Source: Fidelibacterota bacterium
Lineage (GTDB): Bacteria > Fidelibacterota > Marinisomatia > Marinisomatales > SCKK01
Assembly: GCA_004124475.1 (NCBI GenBank)
Contig: SCKK01000002.1
Coordinates: 61,973-125,972 of the forward strand
DNA: 64,000 nucleotides
Direction of reading: 5' to 3'
Positions 43,032-51,670 of this stretch are shown here, one piece after another. The notes under the pieces were generated by a model that was given only the letters and a program-made list of their open reading frames with translations, was not told the origin of the DNA and searched no databases. The position numbers and the translations under genes are program-made. Each line of letters opens with the position of its first letter. The stretch's first letter is position 1.

Positions 43032-44948
43032 TCAGTTGCTTAAGGGAATATATTGTTTCAATTTAGCTAATAATTCATCCTGCTTTATTGGTTTAGCCAT
43101 ATAATCATTACATCCAGCGGCAAGACAATTGTCCCGATCTGTGGTAAAGGCATGAGCCGTCACCGCAATAATTGGTGTACCCCGCCACTTCTTTGTCTTG
43201 CGCAGGTGGCGCACCAAATCAAGTCCATCTTCATCGCCGAATAATGACAAATCCAACAAAATCAAATCAACCGTCTGTTTTTTTAACCGCTCTTTAGCCT
43301 CAGCTACCGAAACAGCAAAACAGATATCATACTGACGCTTTAGGAAAAAAGAGGTAAGTTTTTGAGAAGCAATGTCATCTTCAACCAACAGCACAAGTGG
43401 CTTTTCTAATGGTTTAACTATAAGTTCTTCTTTTAATTCCACCTCAACTTTCGGACGTCCTCTTTTGGCTAATGTAAAAGTGAGAACAAACGTCGTTCCC
43501 AGACCTTTGGTGCTCTGTACATTAAGGACAACATTATTCATATCCAGATATCGTTTAGTAAGAGCTAAACCAAGACCCACTCCCTGATACTTCTTTGTAT
43601 AACCCATACTCTCCTGTGAAAATACATCAAACAAGTGTTCTATGTACTCTTCTGATATGCCAACACCCGTATCCTTAATTGTGAGTGAGAGCTTATTACC
43701 TCGACCTTCCAGAGTAACATCAATCTTTCCTTCTTCAGTATATTTTAGGGCATTGTCAATTAAATTGGAAAGCGCACTTGTAATGCAATATTCATCTACT
43801 CTAATAACAGCATCTTCAATGTTTGATAAATAAGACAATTCCAAACCCTTTCTCTCAGCCATCGGTTTGAACTCTTTAACCACACTATCTGTCAGTTTTT
43901 TAAGGTCCAATATCTTAGTACTCAGATCATATGTCCCGCCTTCAATCTGAGAAATATCTAAAATCTTATGCACTGTACCCATCAAACGCTTACCACTTTG
44001 TTGGATAGTCTCAAAAAAGGTTTTCTCTCCCTGACCTATTAAATGACTTACACTTTGTTCGATTAAGTCTGTAAATCCAAGAATGGTATTTAATGGTGTC
44101 CGGATTTCGTGGGACATGTTGGCCAAAAACAGAGTCTTAATCCTGTTGCCCTCTTCCGCCTGTTCCATAGCTTTCTCAAGTTCTTTTCGAATTTTGAAAC
44201 GCTCGGTAATGTCCCGCGAAACACCCATGACCCCTATAAACTCACCGTTTTTATCCAATAGAATAGAAGAGGAAAGAAAACAGATGAATGTCTCGCCATT
44301 TTTACGTTTGTATATTATTTCTCCAGAGAATCGACCTGTTTTTTTGGTTGTCTTATGAGCTTTCAACCCCTCTGTTGGATCAGCATAGAGGATATTAATG
44401 TGCTTGCACATGACCTCAGCCTTACTGTAGCTAAATGTTTTTTCAGCTGCACGATTGAACTCTACGATTCTGCGTTTCTTGTCTACGGATATGATCATAT
44501 CCAGACAACTGTCAATAAGGTTACTGAAATATTCCTGGGCTGATTTTAACTCCTCCTCTACCCGCTTGTGCTCGGTTATGTCTCGAATCGAGGCAAGGGA
44601 CAGTAATTCCCCCTTCGTTTGCATGGGACTCAAACTAATGTCGATAGGGAACTCCCTCCCATCCTTATGTCTACCAAAAAGCTCAAGACCTTTGCCCATG
44701 GTACGTACTTGAGGTTCAGTAAAATAGTTTTCCCGATGTTTAACGTGACTCTTCCAAAATCTCTCAGGGATCAACATCTCTACTGTGTGGCCAATTAATT
44801 CGTCCTGCTTATAGCCGAACATTCTCTCAACTTGAGAGTTTACCTGTACCATAACTCCTTCTCCATTAACGGCAACGGTGGCGTCTGGTATGAAATTTAA
44901 AAAGTCTATAATCTCTTGGGATTTTTCTTTACTCTTCTTATTAGGCAT
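43032..44948 (-). CDS. hybrid histidine kinase: PAS-PAS-HisKA-HATPase-receiver
   Basis: A 638-residue soluble sensor. Two PAS domains at residues 10-130 (VNGEGVMVQVNSQVERMFGY) and 140-265 (VEFNRAAEKTFSYSKAEV ... GVSRDITERF), HisKA with FLANMSHEIRTPLNTILGF at about 285, HATPase with DNALKYTEEGKI (N box) and DTGVGISEEYIEHLFDVFSQE (G boxes), and a C-terminal receiver from about 510 (LVLLVEDDIASQKL, LILLDLSLFGDEDG with the Asp, ITAVTAHAF, CNDYMAKPI). There are no membrane helices, so it senses an internal signal. Output is unknown; the nearby receiver is broken. Confidence 0.92.
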   Translation of the reverse strand: MPNKKSKEKSQEIIDFLNFIPDATVAVNGEGVMVQVNSQVERMFGYKQDELIGHTVEMLIPERFWKSHVKHRENYFTEPQVRTMGKGLELFGRHKDGREFPIDISLSPMQTKGELLSLASIRDITEHKRVEEELKSAQEYFSNLIDSCLDMIISVDKKRRIVEFNRAAEKTFSYSKAEVMCKHINILYADPTEGLKAHKTTKKTGRFSGEIIYKRKNGETFICFLSSSILLDKNGEFIGVMGVSRDITERFKIRKELEKAMEQAEEGNRIKTLFLANMSHEIRTPLNTILGFTDLIEQSVSHLIGQGEKTFFETIQQSGKRLMGTVHKILDISQIEGGTYDLSTKILDLKKLTDSVVKEFKPMAERKGLELSYLSNIEDAVIRVDEYCITSALSNLIDNALKYTEEGKIDVTLEGRGNKLSLTIKDTGVGISEEYIEHLFDVFSQESMGYTKKYQGVGLGLALTKRYLDMNNVVLNVQSTKGLGTTFVLTFTLAKRGRPKVEVELKEELIVKPLEKPLVLLVEDDIASQKLTSFFLKRQYDICFAVSVAEAKERLKKQTVDLILLDLSLFGDEDGLDLVRHLRKTKKWRGTPIIAVTAHAFTTDRDNCLAAGCNDYMAKPIKQDELLAKLKQYIPLSN

Positions 44949-45786
44949 TTCTTCCTCTCCTTTACTTCATTTCAAATCATTCCCATTCAGCTAGGAGGTC
45001 ACGCACTTTTGTTTAATTCTTATCCTTGCTGTAGGTCATCAGAAATATTCGGATATTCTTGGTTTAAAATTATGAGAGACTTGTTGTAACCTTCAAGGTT
45101 TATTACTCCTCTAATTCACCACCACTTCCAGATCGCATCTCTTTCGATGTTAAAGTGTTCAATACTTAACGTTCTCACTCCTTTATAATCCTTTTCTACT
45201 TGTCAATCTACCCCCCGATGCCTACGACTATTGTTTCGGGCAGAAAGAACTAAGTTCTGTTTGGACTTCATACGGGAATAAAGTTTCTTCGGTAAAAATA
45301 CCCTGAAGACCCAATAAATTGGGCATTAGGGCATATGTGGCAAGTTTCCACAGAGTCCTGTGGATGGTAGTGATATGTGAGAGCTACAACATTGTTTGTT
45401 TGTTTGTTGGTTTAAAATCATTTCCAACCTACAATTAACTGCACAGCTTGCGATGCTAAGATAATAAAATTTATCTGTTATAATCTATAGAAAATTGGTA
45501 AAAACAATCTTAGCGCAAAATTTGAGAACAAAGACATTTAAACCATTTTGATTTTCGGTTTTAGCAAATTCAACAGAGGCAACTCCCCAAAAATTCCCAC
45601 AAAATCGTGGACCAAGCAGGCTTCCAACCCTTTATGATCGCTTGTTTTGTGATAACGAATATGCAAGGGATAGTTTTTAACAAATTGTTTCAAATTTCAT
45701 TAACCTGTTTAACAAGGTGTCTCTGATCTTTGTGTCTTGAAGGGACTGATATTTAATTAGAAATTTTCGGTTCTTATTTTTATTAG
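44949..45786. other. intergenic region without a gene
   Basis: 838 bases with no supported open frame. It is AT-rich, with short T-rich tracts, and ends at the palindrome/tRNA repeat block. CAAACTTGCACAGC-like and other short motifs are present, but I cannot assign a function. Confidence 0.5.
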
Positions 45787-46469
45787 AATAGCGTACCATT
45801 AGCGTACGCTATTTCATTTCTCGACGGTGAAGCAAATGCCTTTTAAGCCATTGGCCGCGCGTTTCCCGACTCGTCGGGACGCCGGGCTCACTCGTCTATA
45901 ACTTATGTTTGTCGACGAAAAAACAAATATGACCAGGTCTTATACGCATCCAAAGTTGGAGAGGATACGGGAGACGATATAGAATTGTCCCGAAGGGACT
46001 CATGTGACCCGCTCCAGAGGAGTATCTTCGAGAAAGGGTCTCCGATGGTGGGGGAGTAAGAATGATAATCCGATATTTTCCACAGAAATACACGGGAACG
46101 TCGTATTTATACGGAATATTGTAGGGTTAAAAACAAGATATGTTCAAGAAAAACCATGAATGAACCCATCTCTAAAGGCACGCACCACATAGGTCTTACG
46201 GTTACAAAGTTAGAGGAAAGCGCAACATTTTTTACATCATTGCTTGGTTGGAAAGAAGTAAGAAGGGATGACGGGTACCCAGCCATATTTATTAGTGATG
46301 GAAAGGTCATGGTTTCACTATGGAAAAATAACGAAGAGCCCTCAATACCATTTAACAAAAATCGAAATATAGGATTACATAACGTAGCGTTTGTTGTCGA
46401 AAAAGAACGTGATTTAACACATATTTATGAAAAGTTGGTAAAGAATGAAATAAGAATCGAATTTCCGCC
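45787..46469 (+). repeat. long direct repeat, copy 1: palindrome, tRNA-Lys 3' piece, VOC gene start
   Basis: Begins with AATAGCGTAC-N7-GTACGCTATT, then CTCGACGG, then CTTTTAAGCCATTGGCCGCG with the palindrome TCCCGACTCGTCGGGA in the T loop and CGCCGGGCTCA, then about 260 bases and most of a VOC-family gene. The second copy at 49647-50308 is about 92-95 percent identical. The two bracket the YceI-UbiA-MBL genes. Confidence 0.85.
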
Positions 46470-46527
46470 TATCCTTGTTCCAATGCTAAAAAACATGGTA
46501 GCCTATGGGATTGGGAATGATTTATAA
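46156..46527 (+). CDS. VOC-family (glyoxalase-fold) protein, copy 1, C terminus replaced
   Basis: A 123-residue protein: GTHHIGLTVTKLEESATFF at the N terminus carries the first metal His, LLGWKEVRRDDGYPAIFISDGK follows, and HNVAFVVEKERDLTHIY is the second-half strand with a His. Compared with copy 2 (49995) the last 20 residues are different (ILVPMLKNMVAYGIGNDL) and lack the final Glu ligand segment RIEFIWP, so metal binding is probably lost. It is likely a decaying duplicate. Confidence 0.65.
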   Translation: MNEPISKGTHHIGLTVTKLEESATFFTSLLGWKEVRRDDGYPAIFISDGKVMVSLWKNNEEPSIPFNKNRNIGLHNVAFVVEKERDLTHIYEKLVKNEIRIEFPPILVPMLKNMVAYGIGNDL

Positions 46528-46574
46528 CTCAACTAAGATGAACAAGTACGCACGTACTACACGATTTTTTGGAT

Positions 46575-47249
46575 TTAATCCTTGGTCAACTTGCCTGTAA
46601 CCGAAAAACTAATTCGAATCTGATCGTTCACACGTACGGGGAGAAAGGGTGCTCGGGGTCGCTCGATCCCATAGTCACTCAACAAAAGGGAAGTCTCCCC
46701 CAAGACACGGATCCGACCTTCGCTCAGCTCCCATTCCACCTCCATTGTGATCTCCCGCTCTACGCCACGGAGCTCCAATGTTCCGATCACCTTTGATCGG
46801 TACGGTGTTTCGATCCTGATCTGAACCGGTCGTTTCCCGAGGTGCTCCAGATTCCCTGGATCCATGGAGAAGCGGATTTTGGGATAGGTTTCTGCTTCCA
46901 ATGCCCGATGCATATCTCGGTCCCGTGGTCTGAAGCCGGTCTCCATACTTTCCACGTCTATGACTATTTCAACATATGCGTTCTTTTCAAGGTTGGTTGG
47001 AAATCCAGCTATCGTTCCCTGAAATCGCTCAACACGACCCGAAAAGTCCGGCGCGATTGGGACTGCTACATAAAAGCGAATCTCACTCTCCTCAGGAATT
47101 ATTCTAAATGTAAACCATTGGGTGATATCCACTGGGGCGCTGTTCCCATTTTCATTTACCTCCAGTTGAGCTCCACTTATCTCGGGTAGTGCAATCTTGA
47201 GAATCATAACCATCGCCGCTAATCGTATCTTTAGTTGTTTGGCTCTCAT
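46575..47249 (-). CDS. YceI-family protein
   Basis: About 224 residues from MRAKQLKIRLAAMVMILK, a signal peptide. The domain follows as RIIPEESEIRFYVAVP, VEIVIDVESMETGFRPRDRDMHRAL and EAETYPKIRFSM, typical of YceI lipocalin-like proteins that bind polyisoprenoid chains in the periplasm. The start overlaps the stop of the UbiA-like gene upstream by four bases (ATGA), so the two are cotranslated. A shared role with isoprenoid lipids is plausible. Confidence 0.9.
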   Translation of the reverse strand: MRAKQLKIRLAAMVMILKIALPEISGAQLEVNENGNSAPVDITQWFTFRIIPEESEIRFYVAVPIAPDFSGRVERFQGTIAGFPTNLEKNAYVEIVIDVESMETGFRPRDRDMHRALEAETYPKIRFSMDPGNLEHLGKRPVQIRIETPYRSKVIGTLELRGVEREITMEVEWELSEGRIRVLGETSLLLSDYGIERPRAPFLPVRVNDQIRISFSVTGKLTKD

Positions 47250-48070
47250 CGAATAGCTAAAAGAAAGAAAACTCCCTGTAATGATGCTATTAGGATCGCT
47301 AGAGGCCATAATGCAAGCCGATGATCAAGCTCCGCAATAACCGTAAATATTGCTATAAAGAAGAATGCTACAAGGGATCCAACGACAGCAACTTCCACTT
47401 GAAGATGGTTAATCCAAACAACAATGGGCATGAATACGCTGACAAGAATGAATAAACCGACAGCAACGCGACGTCCTTTCACCACCCCAAGAAAATGGAT
47501 GAGGGAATGTTCACCACTGTCTCTAGCTTCCTCTGCTCCTACCAATTGATTTGCTAAATTCAATGCAGGCCCAATCAACAAACCCAAGGGATATACCCAC
47601 AACAAAACATTGGGCACATCTCCGTTGATCACTCGTGCCCACAGAACTATTGTCGGAATTGCCAACGAGAAGGGCAACCACGACAGAGGGGTCCTTTTCA
47701 ATCCCAGATTATAAGCCAAGCCACAACATAATCCCAGAAGCATGATCCCAAAAGGTAGCCATCCAAAAAGTGAACCAAGAACAAATGAACAGACAACCAA
47801 GGTAAAATAAACTATGATGGCGGTTCTCAGTTTGACTTTACCGGACGGAATCGGCTTCCAAGGTTTAGCTATACGATCATAGGGGCGATCAAGAAGATCG
47901 TTGCTAACTCCAATGGAAAGTTGGACTAAAAGCATGACAAGAGCTACCAGAAATAATCGGTATGAATTTAGTGGAGCATGAACGGGTAGTACCAAAATTA
48001 TCGTCATAACAGTAACAGCCAGGGAAGTAAAGGGGTGCGTCAACTTCAAATGTGCTATAAGAATATCCAT
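47246..48070 (-). CDS. UbiA-family prenyltransferase
   Basis: A 274-residue membrane protein with 8-9 hydrophobic segments. The first Asp-rich motif is visible as SNDLLDRPYDRIAKPWKPIPSGK at about residues 55-78. The second, LVGAEEARDSGEHSL at about residue 190, is altered compared with the usual N-D-x3-D-x3-D. It could be a quinone, haem or tetraether-type lipid prenyltransferase; the substrate cannot be set. It is cotranslated with the YceI protein. Confidence 0.82.
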   Translation of the reverse strand: MDILIAHLKLTHPFTSLAVTVMTIILVLPVHAPLNSYRLFLVALVMLLVQLSIGVSNDLLDRPYDRIAKPWKPIPSGKVKLRTAIIVYFTLVVCSFVLGSLFGWLPFGIMLLGLCCGLAYNLGLKRTPLSWLPFSLAIPTIVLWARVINGDVPNVLLWVYPLGLLIGPALNLANQLVGAEEARDSGEHSLIHFLGVVKGRRVAVGLFILVSVFMPIVVWINHLQVEVAVVGSLVAFFFIAIFTVIAELDHRLALWPLAILIASLQGVFFLLAIR

Positions 48071-48103
48071 TCTCGTTTTAAAGATTAAGGAGTGGAAAGC
48101 TAA

Positions 48104-48271
48104 ATGGCAAATAACTCATTAGATAGGCTGAGATTCATGGTTTGTCCAAAGGAAAGACAAGAAAAGTATGGCTGTGACAACGAAAAAGCGAGAGATCCTG
48201 TTTTTCTGGAGTTAATTAAGTCAGTGGATATCCATGTACATAAATCTAGTTGTGTCGAAGCCTATAGTTGA
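48104..48271 (+). CDS. possible small protein
   Basis: A 55-residue frame starting MANNSLDRLRFMVCPKERQ, with Cys at VCPKERQEKYGC and SSCVEAYS, and AAGGAG 12 bases before the ATG. It sits between divergent genes. No family is recognised and the support is weak; the three Cys might hint at a metal-binding peptide. Confidence 0.3.
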   Translation: MANNSLDRLRFMVCPKERQEKYGCDNEKARDPVFLELIKSVDIHVHKSSCVEAYS

Positions 48272-48375
48272 TGAATCTATTTTGGCAAAACAAAAATTGG
48301 TCATAATGACAGAAAAGAGCTACTTTGAAATGTATATTGTTTTGATATGCCAACTGACATTACTCCTTTTCCCGC

Positions 48376-48397
48376 CCATTGTAACAGTCCGGCCTCG
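48376..48397. repeat. short dispersed repeat CCATTGTAACAGTCCGGCCTCG, copy 2
   Basis: Identical to 41880-41901. It lies in the 286-base gap before the MBL-fold gene, which otherwise has no recognisable feature. Confidence 0.6.
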
Positions 48398-48556
48398 CTA
48401 ATGTTACTGGGGGGCCACATCTTCGTTACCTCCCCCACGCGGTTGCTAGATCCAAGGAGGCCTTCGTTCCTCAGATAAAACAAGTGCGTAGAGGATTTAG
48501 AAATAGTTATATTCAAAGAGAAAATATACCTTAAAACAACTGTTGGAGGAAGTTAA

Positions 48557-49543
48557 ATGTTCTACATAACCACGACCACCGGTGTTAGACTCCTAGACCC
48601 AACTGAAAGCGCAGGAATAGATCTCGGCAACAATCCGCTTGAAATGACAATCTTCAACGTCGGGGGTGGAGAGGCCATTTTGCTAAGGCAAGGAATGGAC
48701 GGCTTCATGGTGGATGGAGGAGCCTATTGGGGTACTGGCTTTTTTAAGCGAAACGCTGCTCTCGGTGAGAAACTTGCTAATTTCCTCGTTGATAGAAAAA
48801 TAAAGCTACTCGGAATGGTCGCCTCTCACCCTCACTTGGACCATCTTAACGCCATTTCAAGTATGTGGGAGATCGGCGGCGACGAGATTATTGGTAAAGG
48901 TTTGGAGCTATCAGGCAGAAGAGGGACGGAGACAGCCAGTAAACTGATAATTTTCGAAAGCACAAAAGATCGGGGAACTTACCTAAACGAAACTCTAGGA
49001 AGGGCGATCAAGAAGAACAAGAATATTCAATCGATTATTCTCAAGGTAAAGGATGTAATCGATATAAGGTGGGGAGGATTATTAACAGGTCAGTTATTCA
49101 AGGATAATGAAGTAGATTCCAGACCGAAATATGAGTCGATTTTTATGTCACTCACCTTTAGCAATTCCTGCTTCCTGTTCACCGGTGATTCATACAAGAG
49201 CTATGAGAGAAAGTTAGTCAATCGAGATTTACTATCAGAAACACATGTGTTGAAAATAACGCACCACGGATCAAGTTCGGGCACAGGGTCATTGTTTCTT
49301 GATGCAGTCAGGCCCCACATTGCTGTGGCATCAACCTCCGATCATGCCACTCACAGGCTTGAAGAGGATGTTAAGGAAAGAATCAGGAGTGAGATGCCAG
49401 ATGCGCTAATCTTGGACACATCTACTGCAAATGGAGACCTCGTTATTCGTACCGACGGTAAGATTAGAACGGTGGGAAATAACAACGGTGTCGTGTACGA
49501 TGTTATTGTAGAGAACTATCGGTTTCGTAATTCTTCACAGTAA
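48557..49543 (+). CDS. ComEC-like metallo-beta-lactamase-fold protein
   Basis: A 328-residue soluble protein. Near the N terminus it has EAILLRQGMDGFMVDGGAYWG, then GMVASHPHLDHLNAI with the metal-binding H-x-H-x-D-H, then CFLFTGDSY with an Asp, VLKITHHGSSSGTG with His-His and PHIAVASTSDHATHRL. This matches the C-terminal nuclease-type domain of ComEC/Rec2, here free-standing without the membrane channel. Free-standing MBL proteins of this type occur in defence islands and some uptake systems; the role here is unknown. The gene begins with GGAGG eight bases before the ATG. Confidence 0.8.
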   Translation: MFYITTTTGVRLLDPTESAGIDLGNNPLEMTIFNVGGGEAILLRQGMDGFMVDGGAYWGTGFFKRNAALGEKLANFLVDRKIKLLGMVASHPHLDHLNAISSMWEIGGDEIIGKGLELSGRRGTETASKLIIFESTKDRGTYLNETLGRAIKKNKNIQSIILKVKDVIDIRWGGLLTGQLFKDNEVDSRPKYESIFMSLTFSNSCFLFTGDSYKSYERKLVNRDLLSETHVLKITHHGSSSGTGSLFLDAVRPHIAVASTSDHATHRLEEDVKERIRSEMPDALILDTSTANGDLVIRTDGKIRTVGNNNGVVYDVIVENYRFRNSSQ

Positions 49544-49646
49544 ATGAGAAACAAGAACTATATAGCACATTAATCTAAGAAATGATTGGATCCGAGATTG
49601 TACGTTAGAGCTTGAAGGGGAAACAGGATTGCTGTTTTTGAGGGTG

Positions 49647-50308
49647 AAATAGCGTACCATTAACGTACGCTATTTCGTTTCTCGACGGTATGACAAAGGC
49701 CTTTTAAGCCATTGGCCGCGCGTTTCCCGACTCGTCGGGACGCCGGGCTCACTCGTCTATAACTTATATTTGTTGAAGAAAAAACAAATATGACCAGGTC
49801 TTATACGCATCCAAAGTTGGAGAGGATAAGGGAAACGATAGAGAATTGTCCCGAAGGGACTCCTGTGACCCGAAGGGTCTCCGATGGAGGAGGAGTAAGA
49901 ATGATATGATGATATTTTCCGTAGACATACACGGGAACGTCGTATTTATACGGAATATTGTCGGGTTAAAAACAAGTTATGTTCAAGAAAAACTATGAAT
50001 AAACCCATCACTAAAGGTGCGTACCACATAGGCCTTACTGTTACAAAGTTAGAGGAAAGCGCAACATTTTTTACTTCATTGCTTGGTTTTAAAGAAGTAA
50101 GAAGGGATGACGGGTACCCAGCCATATTTGTTAGTGATGGAAAGGTCATGGTTTCCCTATGGAAAAATAAGGAAGAACCCTCAATACCATTTAACAAAAA
50201 TCGAAATATAGGATTACATCACGTAGCGTTTGTTGTAGAAAAAGAACGTGATTTAACTCATATTTATGAAAAGTTAGTGAAGAATGAAATAGGAATCGAA
50301 TTTCCGCC
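49647..50308 (+). repeat. long direct repeat, copy 2
   Basis: Second copy of 45787-46469: AAATAGCGTAC palindrome at 49647-49675, then the tRNA-Lys 3' piece with TCCCGACTCGTCGGGA at 49727-49742, then a leader and a VOC gene. It lacks about 20 bases of copy 1 (the CTCCAGAGGAGTATC segment). Confidence 0.85.
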
Positions 50309-50393
50309 CGAATTATTAAGGCAAGGACCAGCTAAACATTTGATGTGTTATGAACCCAGTGGTATTAGGATAGAATTTATATGGCCGGGTTAA
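49995..50393 (+). CDS. VOC-family (glyoxalase-fold) protein, copy 2, complete
   Basis: A 132-residue protein with the VOC fold: GAYHIGLTVTKLEESATFF, DDGYPAIFVSDGKVMVSLW, HHVAFVVEKERDLTHIYEKL, and the C-terminal AKHLMCYEPSGIRIEFIWPG with the expected Glu ligand. It is the intact parent of the copy at 46156. Substrate is not predictable; the family includes glyoxalase I, fosfomycin resistance and dioxygenases. Confidence 0.8.
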   Translation: MNKPITKGAYHIGLTVTKLEESATFFTSLLGFKEVRRDDGYPAIFVSDGKVMVSLWKNKEEPSIPFNKNRNIGLHHVAFVVEKERDLTHIYEKLVKNEIGIEFPPELLRQGPAKHLMCYEPSGIRIEFIWPG

Positions 50394-50543
50394 CAACAAA
50401 CGAAATTGAACATAACATGGCATTTCCACACAGACAGTCAACTCGATGGCGCTCGTTACCTGCTGGTGAAATGCGACGCTTCATTGTAATTTTGGTTTTT
50501 AGTTATTAATCCACTAATTTTAAACACAAATGGAGGAATAATT

Positions 50544-50966
50544 ATGGCTATAAGACATGCAACTGCAAAATGGGATGGAACATTAAAAGATGGTAACGGA
50601 GTCATGAAATTTGGAGATTACGAGGGTCCGTTTACATTTGTTTCACGTTTTGAAGAAGGAAAAGGAACCAATCCGGAAGAATTGGTTGGAGCTGCTCATG
50701 CGGGTTGTTATTCAATGTTTTTATCGGCTCTATTGAGCGATGACAAACTAAATCCTACGAGCATAGAAACTACAGCTACTGTTCATTTAGGAACTGTTGA
50801 TGGCGCTCCTGAGATCACCCAAATTGATCTTGAATGCAAGGCAAAAGTAGCGGGGCTTGATGAAGATACGTTTTTAGAATACACTGAGAAAGCTAAGAAA
50901 AATTGCCCAATTTCTAAGCTGTTCACAGGAACTGAAATCAATTTATCCGCTATGTTGGTGGATTAA
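50544..50966 (+). CDS. OsmC-family peroxiredoxin-like protein
   Basis: A 140-residue protein of the OsmC/Ohr type, which reduces organic peroxides. Cys at about residue 54 in AAHAGCYSMFLSALLSDD and Cys at about 125 in AKKNCPISKLFTGTEINL form the redox pair. The ATG has GGAGG nine bases before it. It lies 56 bases ahead of the candidate selenoprotein, probably in one transcript, so both may act in thiol-dependent peroxide reduction. Confidence 0.92.
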   Translation: MAIRHATAKWDGTLKDGNGVMKFGDYEGPFTFVSRFEEGKGTNPEELVGAAHAGCYSMFLSALLSDDKLNPTSIETTATVHLGTVDGAPEITQIDLECKAKVAGLDEDTFLEYTEKAKKNCPISKLFTGTEINLSAMLVD

Positions 50967-51022
50967 CCAAATGTAAACAATCCATGCATATGTCTTGAGA
51001 ACCCGATACAAGGAGGCTAAAA

Positions 51023-51439
51023 ATGAATATTTTTTCGAGAAGTAGTCAGCTAAAATGGTTTCTATTTTTAGCTATAATACTGACGCTGGGTAATTTTTTT
51101 GGATGTTCTAATAGGGGTAGGAAAATGGAAGGATATCAAACCGTCCAGAAAGAACTCCAAGCGAGAATTGTTTATTACTCGATGCCCGGTTGACCGTACT
51201 GCGCCAAGGTGACGACCATCGTGAATGGTCTTGAGAAAGAATTTGAAGGTGCATTGGAGTGTGAGATTCTGGATGCTTTCACTCCGGAAAACAAGAAGCA
51301 AATAAAAGCCTATGGTTTTGGTAGTCATGGATTGGTGATATTTGATGCTGAGGGCAATATCAAAAAGAAATTGGACGGTCATAATTTGCACGATCCCCAG
51401 ATTCGTGCAGCGCTGAAAGAAGTGATGGGGGGAGGTTAA
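51023..51439 (+). CDS. candidate selenoprotein: thioredoxin-like lipoprotein with U-P-Y-C motif
   Basis: AGGAGG at 51011-51016 stands six bases before the ATG. The frame gives a lipoprotein signal (FLFLAIILTLGNFFGC) and continues to YYSMPG, in-frame TGA at 51191-51193 (codon 57), then PYCAKVTTIVNGLEKEFEG and on to a normal stop at 51439 (138 residues). Read with Sec the site is G-U-P-Y-C, a glutaredoxin/thioredoxin-type redox motif at the expected place after a beta strand and before a helix. A hairpin starts 20 bases after the TGA (separate entry). If TGA were only a stop, the second part would still be an open frame without its own ribosome-binding site. A sequence error or nonsense mutation of TGC/TGT is the alternative. 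Confidence 0.72.
51214..51230 (+). promoter_or_regulatory. possible bacterial SECIS hairpin
   Basis: GACCAT (51214-51219) pairs perfectly with ATGGTC (51225-51230) around the loop CGTGA. The apical loop starts 26 bases after the TGA at 51191-51193, within the 16-37 range described for bacterial SECIS elements, and has a G in the first two loop positions as required. It is inside the coding sequence, as bacterial SECIS elements are. Confidence 0.6.
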
Positions 51440-51670
51440 GCTTACTTTTACGCTGATTGATCAAATTGAAATAATGAAGTCTATAGTGTCGACATTGGTT
51501 TTGAGGAGCGGAGACTAAAATATTAAATCAAAATAGCACTTCTCCCGAAGCGCGACTATTTTATCTAATCAGGCGCTCCAGTTGATGCACATCCACATCC
51601 CTTCTGTGCACAACTGAGCTTGGTAGTTATGCCTGAAGTAACCAACAGAACTGAAAGTAGTTAATGTTGT

